From: Terriglobales bacterium
GTDB lineage: Bacteria > Acidobacteriota > Terriglobia > Terriglobales > Acidobacteriaceae
Assembly (NCBI GenBank): GCA_024281115.1
Contig: JAMXLI010000031.1
Coordinates: forward strand, 1 to 32,459
Reading direction: 5' to 3'
Length of the DNA: 32,459 bases
The notes below the pieces were generated by a model. It was not told the DNA's origin, made no database searches, and saw only the letters and a program-made list of their open reading frames with translations. Positions 24,935 through 32,459 of the stretch are shown piece by piece (the first letter of the stretch is position 1; every line of letters begins with the position of its first letter). Made by a program: the position numbers and the translations under genes.

Positions 24935-26239
24935 CTAGGCGATAAGGCGGCTTGCCGGCCCGCCAGGAGTGCCGTCGAGTGTGGCCTCTGGCTGGAGCAG
25001 TCTGATTGCAAGAACGGACACCAGCGCGAGATACCAGGGCAGCCACTGTATGGGCAGGAACCCGTTGCCTAATTGCAGTATGCCGGCGAAGGCCACGGCC
25101 GGCTCCAACGCAAGCAGCACGCCTACATAGTGAATAGCTCGCGTCCGGAGGGGCGGCCCGCTCCGGAATTTCGACCACAACGCCACGCCCGCCGGCAGCG
25201 CACACACCACGTCGTGCATGTAGAGATGCGGGCACGCCAATACTCCGAGCACGATGGCGACCGCAAAGCGAGCCCAGAAGGCATCGCGGGAACGGCAGAG
25301 CCAAAGCGCAGCCAGCACGCTGACAACCGCGAGCGCTGCCGCGATACGCTGCGCGAGTGGACTTTGGTGGGCGCGGAAGAGCGTTACCAGGGCGCCAAGC
25401 CAATTCTGCATAACAGTGGGGTAGGACAACGCGAGAGCGCGGCCTAACTGCGGGTACTCCTTGAGGAACCTTAGGTAGGGAGCCAGCCAAGCACCCGCCA
25501 AAACCCAGGATGAAACCATCAGGGCGGAGGCGGCGAGAAGGAATCGAGTGCAAGCTTTCCAGTATCCCGCTGCCACCAGCGCCAAGAAGGGAAGCGCGAT
25601 CAGTTGCGGCTTCACAAGTCCCAGAGCAAGCCAGAGCCCCGCCCGCGCAGTCCGCCCGGTGTGCAAAGCGATGATGGCCTCGGTCAAGCCGGCGGCGACC
25701 GGCAGCGACAGTTGACCTTGCCAGATGGTGAGCAAGAGCGGCGGCGAGGCCAGCACGGTGATTAAAGTCGCTGCCCATTCCTGCCGCGACGACGCAAAAT
25801 GCGATGCCAACCGCACTGCCATCCATAGTGCGAGCAAGATGTTCACCGCCATCCAGGCAAAGTACGCCGTCGCGTAAGAGAGGCAGCCGAGCGGCCTCAA
25901 GAGCAAGGCGACATAGGCGGGAAACACAAAGGGAACCAGGGCAGAACGGCTGAGCGGGGCGAGCGCAGCATCCATCAGGGCGCGCTGCACGGCAACGTCG
26001 TAAAGGTGTTTCACCTGCCCGGCACACGCCGCCGAGGCCCCGATGAACGGGCCCAGAAAATCGCGCCGCGAGATTTCCGCCATCAGGTCGGGCAATCCGA
26101 AAAGGTGGCGTATCCAGAGCGCGATCAGGGTGACCAGGAACGCACTATAAGCGGCGATGGTGATGCCCAGCCCTCGCCGGCGCATCGCCTTGGGTCCCAC
26201 CCCGGCGCGCGAGGGCCCTGGATGTTGATCGCTGGGCAC
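24935..26239 (-). CDS. GT87-family (DUF2029) polyprenol-dependent mannosyltransferase-like membrane protein
   Basis: A 434-residue protein with about ten membrane helices, of the DUF2029/GT87 group that includes mycobacterial PimE. Family members transfer sugars from polyprenyl phosphate in the outer leaflet of the inner membrane. Typical pieces are FVFPAYVALLLRPLGCLSY in the first third, SPPLLLTIWQGQLSLPVA, LALGLVKPQLIALPFLALVA (the most diagnostic), and CPHLYMHDVVCALPAG. An acidic loop after helix 1 (LPDLMAEISRRDFLGPFIG) would hold the usual catalytic Asp, but I cannot fix it. The start may be the GTG at 26239, which has TACACT 13 bases before it, or ATG at 26185 (MRRRGLGITIAAYS). It heads the tilS-hpt-ftsH strand. 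The sugar and acceptor are unknown. Confidence 0.82.
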   Translation of the reverse strand: MPSDQHPGPSRAGVGPKAMRRRGLGITIAAYSAFLVTLIALWIRHLFGLPDLMAEISRRDFLGPFIGASAACAGQVKHLYDVAVQRALMDAALAPLSRSALVPFVFPAYVALLLRPLGCLSYATAYFAWMAVNILLALWMAVRLASHFASSRQEWAATLITVLASPPLLLTIWQGQLSLPVAAGLTEAIIALHTGRTARAGLWLALGLVKPQLIALPFLALVAAGYWKACTRFLLAASALMVSSWVLAGAWLAPYLRFLKEYPQLGRALALSYPTVMQNWLGALVTLFRAHQSPLAQRIAAALAVVSVLAALWLCRSRDAFWARFAVAIVLGVLACPHLYMHDVVCALPAGVALWSKFRSGPPLRTRAIHYVGVLLALEPAVAFAGILQLGNGFLPIQWLPWYLALVSVLAIRLLQPEATLDGTPGGPASRLIA

Positions 26240-26348
26240 GGCAGCGCCGTGCAGTGTAGCCCAGTGTCAGCACCCCCGGGAACATTCAACCCAGCCCGGC
26301 CTTTTTCAATCGCAGCATGGCCACGCGAGGGCCGTGGCCCGGGCGTGA

Positions 26349-26354
26349 TATTCT
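26349..26354 (+). promoter_or_regulatory. Extended -10 element of the M20 peptidase gene
   Basis: TGATATTCT, an extended -10 (TATTCT at 26349-26354), lies 27 bases before the ATG and is followed by AAGG as ribosome site. The -35 is weak. Confidence 0.35.
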
Positions 26355-26381
26355 TCGCAGCCTGCAATCAAGGTATTCGCA

Positions 26382-27761
26382 ATGAAATTGCCTCGCCTGA
26401 CGCTGCTTTTGGCCCTTCCGCTGGTCGCCGCCGCGCAAAACCAACTGCCGGACATGCGCCAGGAAACCATCAAGTTTCTTTCTGAGCTGGTGCGGATTGA
26501 TACCAGCAACCCACCCGGCAACGAGACCCGGGCGGCGCAGTACATCAAGCAGGTGCTGGCGAGCGAGGGCATCGACTCGCAAATTTTTGAGTCGGCGCCC
26601 GGGCGCGGCAACCTGGTCGCGCGCCTGAAAGGAAGCGGCGCCAAGAAGCCCCTGTTGCTGATGGGGCATCTGGACGTGGTCGGAGTTGAACGCAGCCGCT
26701 GGACCGTGGACCCGTTCGCCGCGCTGGTGCGCGACGGCTTCCTGTACGGGCGGGGATCGGTGGACGACAAGAGCATGGACGCGGCCAACCTGGCCGTGTT
26801 CCTGCGGCTGAAGCGCGAACGCGCAGCGCTCGATCGGGACGTCATCCTGCTGGCCGAGGCCGGAGAGGAGGGCACGTCGCAGTACGGCGTCGACTACATG
26901 GTGGCGCAGCACTGGGACGCGATTGCCTGCGAGTTCGCGTTGAACGAAGGCGGCACGTCGTTGATCGGGAATGACGGGCACGTGAGGTACACGGCCATTG
27001 AGACCACAGAGAAGGTGCCGCGCACCATGAAACTGGTGGCGCACGGAACCAGCGGCCACGGCTCCATGCCGCGGCTGGACAATGCCATCGTGCACCTGGG
27101 CGCCGCGGTGGAGAAGATCGGCTCGACGCAGCAGCCCATGCGATTGAACGAGACCACGCGGACTTTTTTCGAGCGGCTGGCCGCGATCAGCCCGCCCGAA
27201 GAAGCCCGCCTGTACACCCACCTGGACGATCCCCAGGTGCAGGCCGAGCTGCAGCGCAGCAACATCCTGTACAACTCCATGCTGCGCACATCGGTAGTGC
27301 CTACCATCATCAAGGGCGGCTTCCGTGAGAACGTGATCCCGGCCGAGGCGGAGGCGGAGCTGGACGTGCGCGCCCTGCCCGACGAGGACATCGCGGCCCT
27401 GATGACGCGGCTGCGGACGTTAATCAACGACCCGGCGGTCACGGTGGAGCGCGATCAGCACGGGCCGGAGCGGCCCGCGAACCCGGCTTCCAGCCTGCAC
27501 AGCGAGATGTTCGCAGCGCTGGAGCACGCGCAGAAGCGGGTTTTTCCCTCGGCCATCACGCTGCCGCTGATGCAGACGGGCGCGACCGATGCCGCGCAAT
27601 TACGCGCCAAGGGAGTGCAGGCGTATGGCATCGAGGTACCGTTTGCCGACGAGGAGTTGCACCGCATGCACGGGAACGATGAGCGCGTCTCCGTGCAGGC
27701 AATGGGGGAATTCGCGGAGTATCTCTACGATGCGGTGAAAGAGGTAGCAGGAAAGAAGTAA
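26382..27761 (+). CDS. Exported M20-family metallopeptidase
   Basis: A 459-residue dizinc peptidase of clan MH (M20/M25/M40: carboxypeptidase, dipeptidase or deacylase type). A signal peptide (1-18, KLPRLTLLLALPLVAAA) suggests a periplasmic or secreted enzyme. Metal ligands and catalytic residues are H96 and D98 (GHLDVV), D128 in GRGSVDDK, the acidic pair E162-E163 (AEAGEEG), and the late His in LHRMHGNDERV. N188-E189-G190-G191 is also typical of long M20 dipeptidase-like members. The central lid domain contains AHGTSGHGSMPRLDNAI. It is a single gene, divergent from the GT87 block and convergent with thrS. The true substrate is unknown; peptide scavenging is the likely role. Confidence 0.92.
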   Translation: MKLPRLTLLLALPLVAAAQNQLPDMRQETIKFLSELVRIDTSNPPGNETRAAQYIKQVLASEGIDSQIFESAPGRGNLVARLKGSGAKKPLLLMGHLDVVGVERSRWTVDPFAALVRDGFLYGRGSVDDKSMDAANLAVFLRLKRERAALDRDVILLAEAGEEGTSQYGVDYMVAQHWDAIACEFALNEGGTSLIGNDGHVRYTAIETTEKVPRTMKLVAHGTSGHGSMPRLDNAIVHLGAAVEKIGSTQQPMRLNETTRTFFERLAAISPPEEARLYTHLDDPQVQAELQRSNILYNSMLRTSVVPTIIKGGFRENVIPAEAEAELDVRALPDEDIAALMTRLRTLINDPAVTVERDQHGPERPANPASSLHSEMFAALEHAQKRVFPSAITLPLMQTGATDAAQLRAKGVQAYGIEVPFADEELHRMHGNDERVSVQAMGEFAEYLYDAVKEVAGKK

Positions 27762-27797
27762 CCGGGACGGGGAAGGCGCAGGATAAATGCGGGGCAT

Positions 27798-27822
27798 CCC
27801 GCGGCGAAACGGCCGCCGCGGG
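27798..27822. terminator. Hairpin between M20 gene and thrS
   Basis: CCCGCGGCG (27798-27806) pairs perfectly with CGCCGCGGG (27814-27822) over a seven-base loop, in the gap between two convergent stops. There is no T-run; it may serve both strands. Confidence 0.5.
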
Positions 27823-27827
27823 CGGCG

Positions 27828-29780
27828 CTACTCCAGCGTGGTCTTCTTCTCCGCGATCAGGCGCTGCACGCGGGCAACAAAATCGGCAACCGGGACCGAG
27901 CCTTCCGCCTGCTCCCGGCCGCGCGCCCGCACGTTGACCTGACCTGATTCCTGCTCCTTGTCCCCAACCACCAGCAGGAACGGCACCTTCTGCAGGGCGT
28001 GCTCGCGGATCTTGGCATTCATTTTTTCATTGCGGGTATCGACCTCCACGCGCACGCCGGCGGCACGCAGCTGCCCGCCCACGCTTTCCGCGTAGGAGTG
28101 ATGGCGCTCGCTGATGGGGATCACCACCACCTGCACCGGCGAGAGCCAAACGGGAAACGCGCCCGCGTAGTGCTCGATCAGCACGCCAAAGAAGCGCTCG
28201 ATCGAGCCAAACAGGGCGCGGTGCACCATCAGCGGCTGCTTGCGCTGGCCGTCTTCCGCCACGTACTCCAGGCCAAAGCGCGCCGGCAGGTTGAAATCGA
28301 ACTGGACGGTGGAAAGCTGCCAGGGGCGGCCAATCGCGTCCACCAGCTTGACGTCAATTTTGGGGCCGTAGAAGACAGCCTCGCCCGGCATGGTCTTGTA
28401 GGTCATGTTACGGCGCTGCAGGGCTTTCTCCAGCGAGCCGATGGCGAGGTGCCAGTTCTCGTCGCTGCCCGCCCACGCGTAGCGGTCTTTTTCGTCCCAC
28501 ACGGAAAGTTCGGCGTGGTACTCGCGGAAGCCGAAAGCGTCCAGCACGGCCACGGCAAAGTCGAGGCAGGCGTCAATCTCGCCCTCGATCTGCTGCGGGG
28601 TGCAGAAAATGTGCGCGTCGTCCTGGGTAAAACCGCGCACGCGCAAGAGGCCGTGCATCACGCCGGAACGCTCGTAGCGGTACACCGTGCCCAACTCGCC
28701 CAGCCGGATGGGCAACTCGCGGTAGGAGCGGAGCTGGTCGCGGTAAATGAGGATGTGCCCGGGGCAGTTCATGGGCTTGACGCGGTACATGGCGTCGTCC
28801 AGCTCCATGGGAGTAAACATGTTCTGCGCGTAGAAACCTTCGTGCCCGCTGGTCTTCCACAAGTCCACCCGCATGATGTGCGGCGTGTACACCAGCGAAT
28901 AGCCGCGCTTCAGGTACTCGTCGCGCATCCAGTCTTCCATCGCCTTGCGGATGATGCCGCCCTTGGGGTGCCAGAAAATCAGTCCCGGCCCGGCCAGCTC
29001 CTGGATGGAAAACAGGTCGAGTTGCTTGCCCAGCACGCGGTGGTCGCGCTTCTTGGCCTCCTCCAGGCGGTGGAGGTAGTCGTCCAGCTCTTTCCTGGAG
29101 AAAAACGCAGTGCCGTAGATGCGCTGCAGCTGGGGATTCTTCTCGTCGCCCAGCCAGTACGCGCCCGAGAGGTTGGTGAGCTTGAATGCCTTGATCTTGC
29201 CGGTGGAGGGCAGGTGCGGGCCGCGGCAGAAATCCAGGAACTTGCCGGTGCGGTAGATGGAGATCTTTTCATCGGGGCGGGTGAATTGCTCGATGAAGTG
29301 GCACTTCATGAAGTCGCCTTCCGCCTGGAAGCGCTCCAGCCCCTGGTCGCGCGGCAGGAACTCGCGGGCGTAGGGAAGGTCCTGCTGCGCCAGCTCCTGC
29401 ATCTTCTTTTCGATCTTCTCCAGGTCCTCGGGCGTGAAAGGCGTGGGGCGATAGAAGTCGTAGAAGAAGCCGCTTTCGGTGGCGGGGCCGTGGCCGAGCT
29501 TGGTTTCGGGGAAGAGCTCGAGGACGGCGGCGGCCAGCAGGTGGGCGGAAGAGTGGCGATAGACCTCGAGGGCCTCGGGATCTTTCTCGGTGAGGATCTT
29601 GAGGTCGGTGTCTTTGTCGAGCGGCCGGGTGAGATCAATCAGGTCGCCATTGGATTTGGCCACCAGGGCGGCGCCGGCCAGGCGCGGGTTGATGCCTTTG
29701 GCGACCTCAAGCGCAGTCGTGCCCTTGGGCTTTTCCTGCACGCTGCCGTCGGGCAGCTTGATCTTGATGGTGTCGGGCAT
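27828..29780 (-). CDS. thrS: Threonyl-tRNA synthetase
   Basis: ThrRS charges tRNA(Thr) and removes mis-attached serine. Domains in order are a TGS domain (1-62, IKIKLPDGSVQEKPKGTTALEVA), an editing domain with HSSAHLLAAAV (76-86) and CRGPHLPSTGKIKAFKL (185-201), the class II catalytic core, and the anticodon-binding domain (about 550-650). The core has Zn ligands C339 (KPMNCPGHI) and H390 (GFTQDDAHIF), the third being the His in MVHRALFGSIERF. The length of 650 residues is normal. The ATG at 29780 gives the standard N-terminus; a GTG at 29810 would add 10 residues. No T-box leader is visible upstream. It is divergent from the kinase gene. Confidence 0.96.
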   Translation of the reverse strand: MPDTIKIKLPDGSVQEKPKGTTALEVAKGINPRLAGAALVAKSNGDLIDLTRPLDKDTDLKILTEKDPEALEVYRHSSAHLLAAAVLELFPETKLGHGPATESGFFYDFYRPTPFTPEDLEKIEKKMQELAQQDLPYAREFLPRDQGLERFQAEGDFMKCHFIEQFTRPDEKISIYRTGKFLDFCRGPHLPSTGKIKAFKLTNLSGAYWLGDEKNPQLQRIYGTAFFSRKELDDYLHRLEEAKKRDHRVLGKQLDLFSIQELAGPGLIFWHPKGGIIRKAMEDWMRDEYLKRGYSLVYTPHIMRVDLWKTSGHEGFYAQNMFTPMELDDAMYRVKPMNCPGHILIYRDQLRSYRELPIRLGELGTVYRYERSGVMHGLLRVRGFTQDDAHIFCTPQQIEGEIDACLDFAVAVLDAFGFREYHAELSVWDEKDRYAWAGSDENWHLAIGSLEKALQRRNMTYKTMPGEAVFYGPKIDVKLVDAIGRPWQLSTVQFDFNLPARFGLEYVAEDGQRKQPLMVHRALFGSIERFFGVLIEHYAGAFPVWLSPVQVVVIPISERHHSYAESVGGQLRAAGVRVEVDTRNEKMNAKIREHALQKVPFLLVVGDKEQESGQVNVRARGREQAEGSVPVADFVARVQRLIAEKKTTLE

Positions 29781-29965
29781 GTTCAGGCGCGTCCCCGAGA
29801 GTCGAGGCACAGCATCGCAATGTTCCGCGGTAAATCGAGTTTAGCGGAGCGGCAGGTAGGCGGGCAAACCGCGGGGGATATGCAGCAAAAGATGTAGCGT
29901 TCGGTCATTGCGAACCGGAGTGAATTGCACGCGCGCAGCGTTAATTCGCGGCGGACCGCGTTCCG

Positions 29966-29994
29966 TTGACTTGAGTAAAGGCCAAACCTAACAT
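29966..29994 (+). promoter_or_regulatory. Strong promoter of the kinase-propeller gene
   Basis: TTGACT (29966-29971), 17 bases, TAACAT (29989-29994). This is the best sigma-70-type match in the window. The predicted transcript start (about 30001) leaves only about six bases before the GTG codon, and no ribosome site exists there. Confidence 0.6.
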
Positions 29995-30006
29995 GGGTCG
30001 GCCACC

Positions 30007-32459
30007 GTGATTGGGCAGACCATCTCGCACTATTACGTCCTGGAACAACTGGGCGGAGGGGGGATGGGAGTGGTGTACAAGGCGCGCGACACTCGCCTTA
30101 ACCGCTTTGTGGCACTGAAATTTCTTCCCCCCCAGTTCTCCCAGGACCCCCAGGCGCTGGAGCGCTTCCGCCTGGAAGCTCGGGCGGCTTCAGCCCTCAA
30201 TCACCCTAACATCTGCACGATTTATGACATTGGCGAGCAGGACGGCCAGGCCTTCCTGGTCATGGAATTCTTGGACGGCGAAACTCTGAAGCACGTGATC
30301 GCGCATGGTCCTCTGGAACTGACAACGCTGATCGACATCGCCATCGAGGTCGCCGATGCGCTGGATTGCGCACACAAGCAGGCCATCATTCACCGCGACA
30401 TCAAGCCGGCGAATATTTTTATCACTCGCCTCGGCCACGCCAAGATCCTGGATTTCGGCCTGGCGAAGATCATGGCGAACGCGGCAGAACTGGTGGGCGC
30501 CCGAGACACCCTGAACACAATTGCCATCGAGCAGACCCATCTCACCCATCCCGGAGCCGCTGTCGGAACTGTTGCCTACATGTCGCCTGAGCAGGTGCGC
30601 GGCAAGACGCTGGACGCGCGCACGGATGTTTTCTCGTTCGGGATCGTCCTCTACGAAATGGCGACCGGCAGAATACCGTTTCCCGGCGACACCTCCGGGG
30701 TCATTTTTGATGGCATCCTGAACCGCGTTCCGGTGGCACCCATCACGCTCAACCCTGATCTGCCCACCAAGCTGGAAGAGATCATCAACAAGGCATTGGA
30801 GAAGGACGGCTCATTGCGGTACCAGCATGCCTCGGAATTGCGCTCCGATTTGCAGCGGCTGAAGCGCGACTTCACCTCCGGGGTGCCAAGCGCCCACCGG
30901 TCTACAGGCCAGACCCGCTCGGGCACACTGCAGCCAAGAGCCGCGCATCGGCGAAGCCGCTGGTCAGTTGCTGCACTGGCCATCGGCGCATCGCTCCTGC
31001 TGGCGATTGCGTATGGATTTCCTGCACTCTCGCGCTGGCACTCGCGTCCGTGGCCATTTCAGGGCTACACAATCCAGCGGGTCACCAACGACGGACATTC
31101 CATTCAGGCCTCAATCTCGCCCGACGGCCGTTACATCCTGAGCATCGTCGAAGACAAGGGAAAACGTGGCCTCTACCTGCGCCACATTCCGACGAACAGT
31201 GTTACGCAAGTCGTTACCACCGCCGGAAATTACTATCGGGATCCGGCGTTCTCGCCCGATGGAAACTACCTTTACTTCCTGATGGCCGACAATGAGAGCA
31301 GCGAGAGCCGTAGCCTTTTGCGGGTGCCCGTGCTCGGCGGGGCGACCCAGACCGTCGTTCGCAACGCCGACATCGGCGTGACTTTCTCCCCCGACAGCAG
31401 GCGGCTGGCCTACATTCGTTGGAACAGTCCCCAACCCGGCAACTCTTATGTTTTCGTCGCCGATGCCGACGGGAAAAATGAGAAGTTGCTCACTTTCGGG
31501 AAATTGGAGCAGGAGATGTATCCGCCCTGGCAGAGGCTTGCCTGGTCGCCCGACGGCAAAACAATCGCTCTCACCAGCAATCCTCTGCCTGATCCGACAC
31601 GCAGCAGAATACTTCTGATAGATGCCGCATCCGGAAAATTGAGCATTTTGGGCAGTTCGGCTGACCGGCTCCTTATCGATGTCCAGTGGGCGCCGGATGG
31701 CAGCGGACTGTACGTCATCTTCTCCGAGCGCAGCGCCGGCTTCGACCGCTGGCAAATTGGGTTCTTGGCATTTCCTGGGGGCGAATTTCATGCCCTGACC
31801 CGGGATGCGAACGCCTATCAAGGGTTAGGTCTCTCTGCTGACGGGCAAACGATCGTGACCGCGCAGCGGAAGATTTTCCGGAGTTTTTTCCTGGTACCGA
31901 CATCGGGTGCGCTGCGCCAGGCGCTGACTCCGGTATGGCAAACCGAGGCGGTTTTCGCCAATGCGGCGTTGGCAGGACCTAATGCACTGCTTATCGCGGG
32001 GCCAGGCAAGCTTATGCAGACCAGCCTGGACGGGCAGCGAACGTCTGATCTGCTGAAGGAGCCCACCTCCTACTTTCTTCGTCCCGTAGTGTGCTGGGAA
32101 AGCAGTGACAGGTCGAAACCGAGGTACATCGTCTTCGAATGGTTCGGGCACGAGGGAGACAGCAACATCTCTCGAATCTGGCGAACCAATGCGGACGGCT
32201 CGAATCCAACACAACTCTCTTCCGGCAACGCGGATTCCGGCGCGGTCTGCTCGCCGGACGGAAAACGCGTCTTCTACACTGATGTCCAGACCGGGTTAAT
32301 CATGGAAGTGCCTGCTGAAGGTGGCAAGCCGGAGGTGGTGAAAGGCAGCACGGTCCCGAACACGCACCTTGCCATCCGGCTGGGCGGGGTTTCGCCAGAC
32401 AACCGTATGCTCGCGGCGGTGGTGACGGCCAACCAAGCCGGTCCCGAGGGCGACATTCG
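30007..32459 (+). CDS. Membrane Ser/Thr protein kinase with PD40/TolB-like propeller (3' end outside window)
   Basis: The frame is open from GTG at 30007 to the right edge (817 codons), so the protein is truncated here only by the window. The Hanks-type kinase domain (about 8-290) is complete: glycine loop GGGGMG (16-21), K38 in VALKFLP, HRDIKPAN (129-136), DFG (149-151), and YMSPEQ (191-196). One membrane helix (about 319-341) follows. The outer part is a beta propeller with repeated S-P-D phrases at about residues 371, 416, 461, 514, 562, 749 and 796 and degenerate ones between (LSADGQ at 609), typical of PD40/TolB-like blades. This is a common acidobacterial architecture: cytosolic kinase, periplasmic sensor. 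The activation segment has an insertion of about 20 residues between DFG and YMSPE. No other start fits because the next ATG lies inside the glycine loop. Confidence 0.92.
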   Translation, partial: MIGQTISHYYVLEQLGGGGMGVVYKARDTRLNRFVALKFLPPQFSQDPQALERFRLEARAASALNHPNICTIYDIGEQDGQAFLVMEFLDGETLKHVIAHGPLELTTLIDIAIEVADALDCAHKQAIIHRDIKPANIFITRLGHAKILDFGLAKIMANAAELVGARDTLNTIAIEQTHLTHPGAAVGTVAYMSPEQVRGKTLDARTDVFSFGIVLYEMATGRIPFPGDTSGVIFDGILNRVPVAPITLNPDLPTKLEEIINKALEKDGSLRYQHASELRSDLQRLKRDFTSGVPSAHRSTGQTRSGTLQPRAAHRRSRWSVAALAIGASLLLAIAYGFPALSRWHSRPWPFQGYTIQRVTNDGHSIQASISPDGRYILSIVEDKGKRGLYLRHIPTNSVTQVVTTAGNYYRDPAFSPDGNYLYFLMADNESSESRSLLRVPVLGGATQTVVRNADIGVTFSPDSRRLAYIRWNSPQPGNSYVFVADADGKNEKLLTFGKLEQEMYPPWQRLAWSPDGKTIALTSNPLPDPTRSRILLIDAASGKLSILGSSADRLLIDVQWAPDGSGLYVIFSERSAGFDRWQIGFLAFPGGEFHALTRDANAYQGLGLSADGQTIVTAQRKIFRSFFLVPTSGALRQALTPVWQTEAVFANAALAGPNALLIAGPGKLMQTSLDGQRTSDLLKEPTSYFLRPVVCWESSDRSKPRYIVFEWFGHEGDSNISRIWRTNADGSNPTQLSSGNADSGAVCSPDGKRVFYTDVQTGLIMEVPAEGGKPEVVKGSTVPNTHLAIRLGGVSPDNRMLAAVVTANQAGPEGDI

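Noticed and set aside
23816-25072. A 418-codon plus-strand frame
   Set aside because: Antisense to tilS and the end of the GT87 gene, both firmly identified.
27999-29897. A 632-codon plus-strand frame
   Set aside because: Antisense shadow of thrS, with Val/Leu/Glu-rich translation and no recognisable domain.

Overview
The window is GC-rich, densely packed chromosomal DNA. I see no phage, transposon, CRISPR or rRNA/tRNA signal. Several traits together suggest a member of the Acidobacteriota (class Terriglobia or a near relative): a Ser/Thr kinase fused through one membrane helix to a PD40-type propeller, a TonB protein with a receiver-like head, Ala/Pro/Glu-rich linkers, short intergenic hairpins with variable stems, and a chromosomal ParAB set with GTTCCACGTGGAAC parS sites. 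This placement is an inference from gene style, not a database result.

Layout. Bases 1-968 hold the 3' end of clpB. A minus-strand operon follows (FMN reductase, DinB-fold protein, small membrane protein) whose genes overlap by 4 bp. Next come a tiny Ser/Arg/Lys-rich protein, an unrecognised 222-residue protein, and rsmG-parA-parB with two perfect parS palindromes in the leader of parA. From 7.6 to 12.4 kb lie a PAP2 phosphatase, a secreted Cys/Met/His-rich protein, hslV-hslU and an orphan multi-helix membrane protein. A perfect CRP/FNR-type palindrome sits between the Cys-rich gene and hslV, which diverge. From 12.6 to 17.5 kb are a small exported protein, the receiver-like/TonB fusion, a fibronectin-III lipoprotein paired with an FAH-family enzyme, and a DUF3592 protein. 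Bases 17.6-19.6 kb hold a DsbD thiol-reduction pathway split into three adjacent genes (CcdA-like, TlpA-like, DsbD alpha-like). A HAD phosphatase is followed by an array of small hairpins and the ftsH terminator. The minus-strand block GT87 - tilS - hpt-like - ftsH keeps the tilS-hpt-ftsH order known from Firmicutes. An exported M20 peptidase, thrS and the start of the kinase-propeller gene (running off the right edge) close the window.

Themes. Protein quality control is well represented (ClpB, HslUV, FtsH), as is envelope redox and metal handling (split DsbD, Cys-rich protein, TonB fusion). The most unusual item is the hpt-like gene. Its fold and locus are kept, but most positions expected to bind PRPP, metal and purine are replaced, so it looks like a pseudoenzyme held between tilS and ftsH. 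Other items worth following are the receiver-like/TonB protein, the CRP-type operator at the Cys-rich/hslV divergence, the ParA tail, and several start codons that sit one helical turn below a -10 element (possible leaderless mRNAs).
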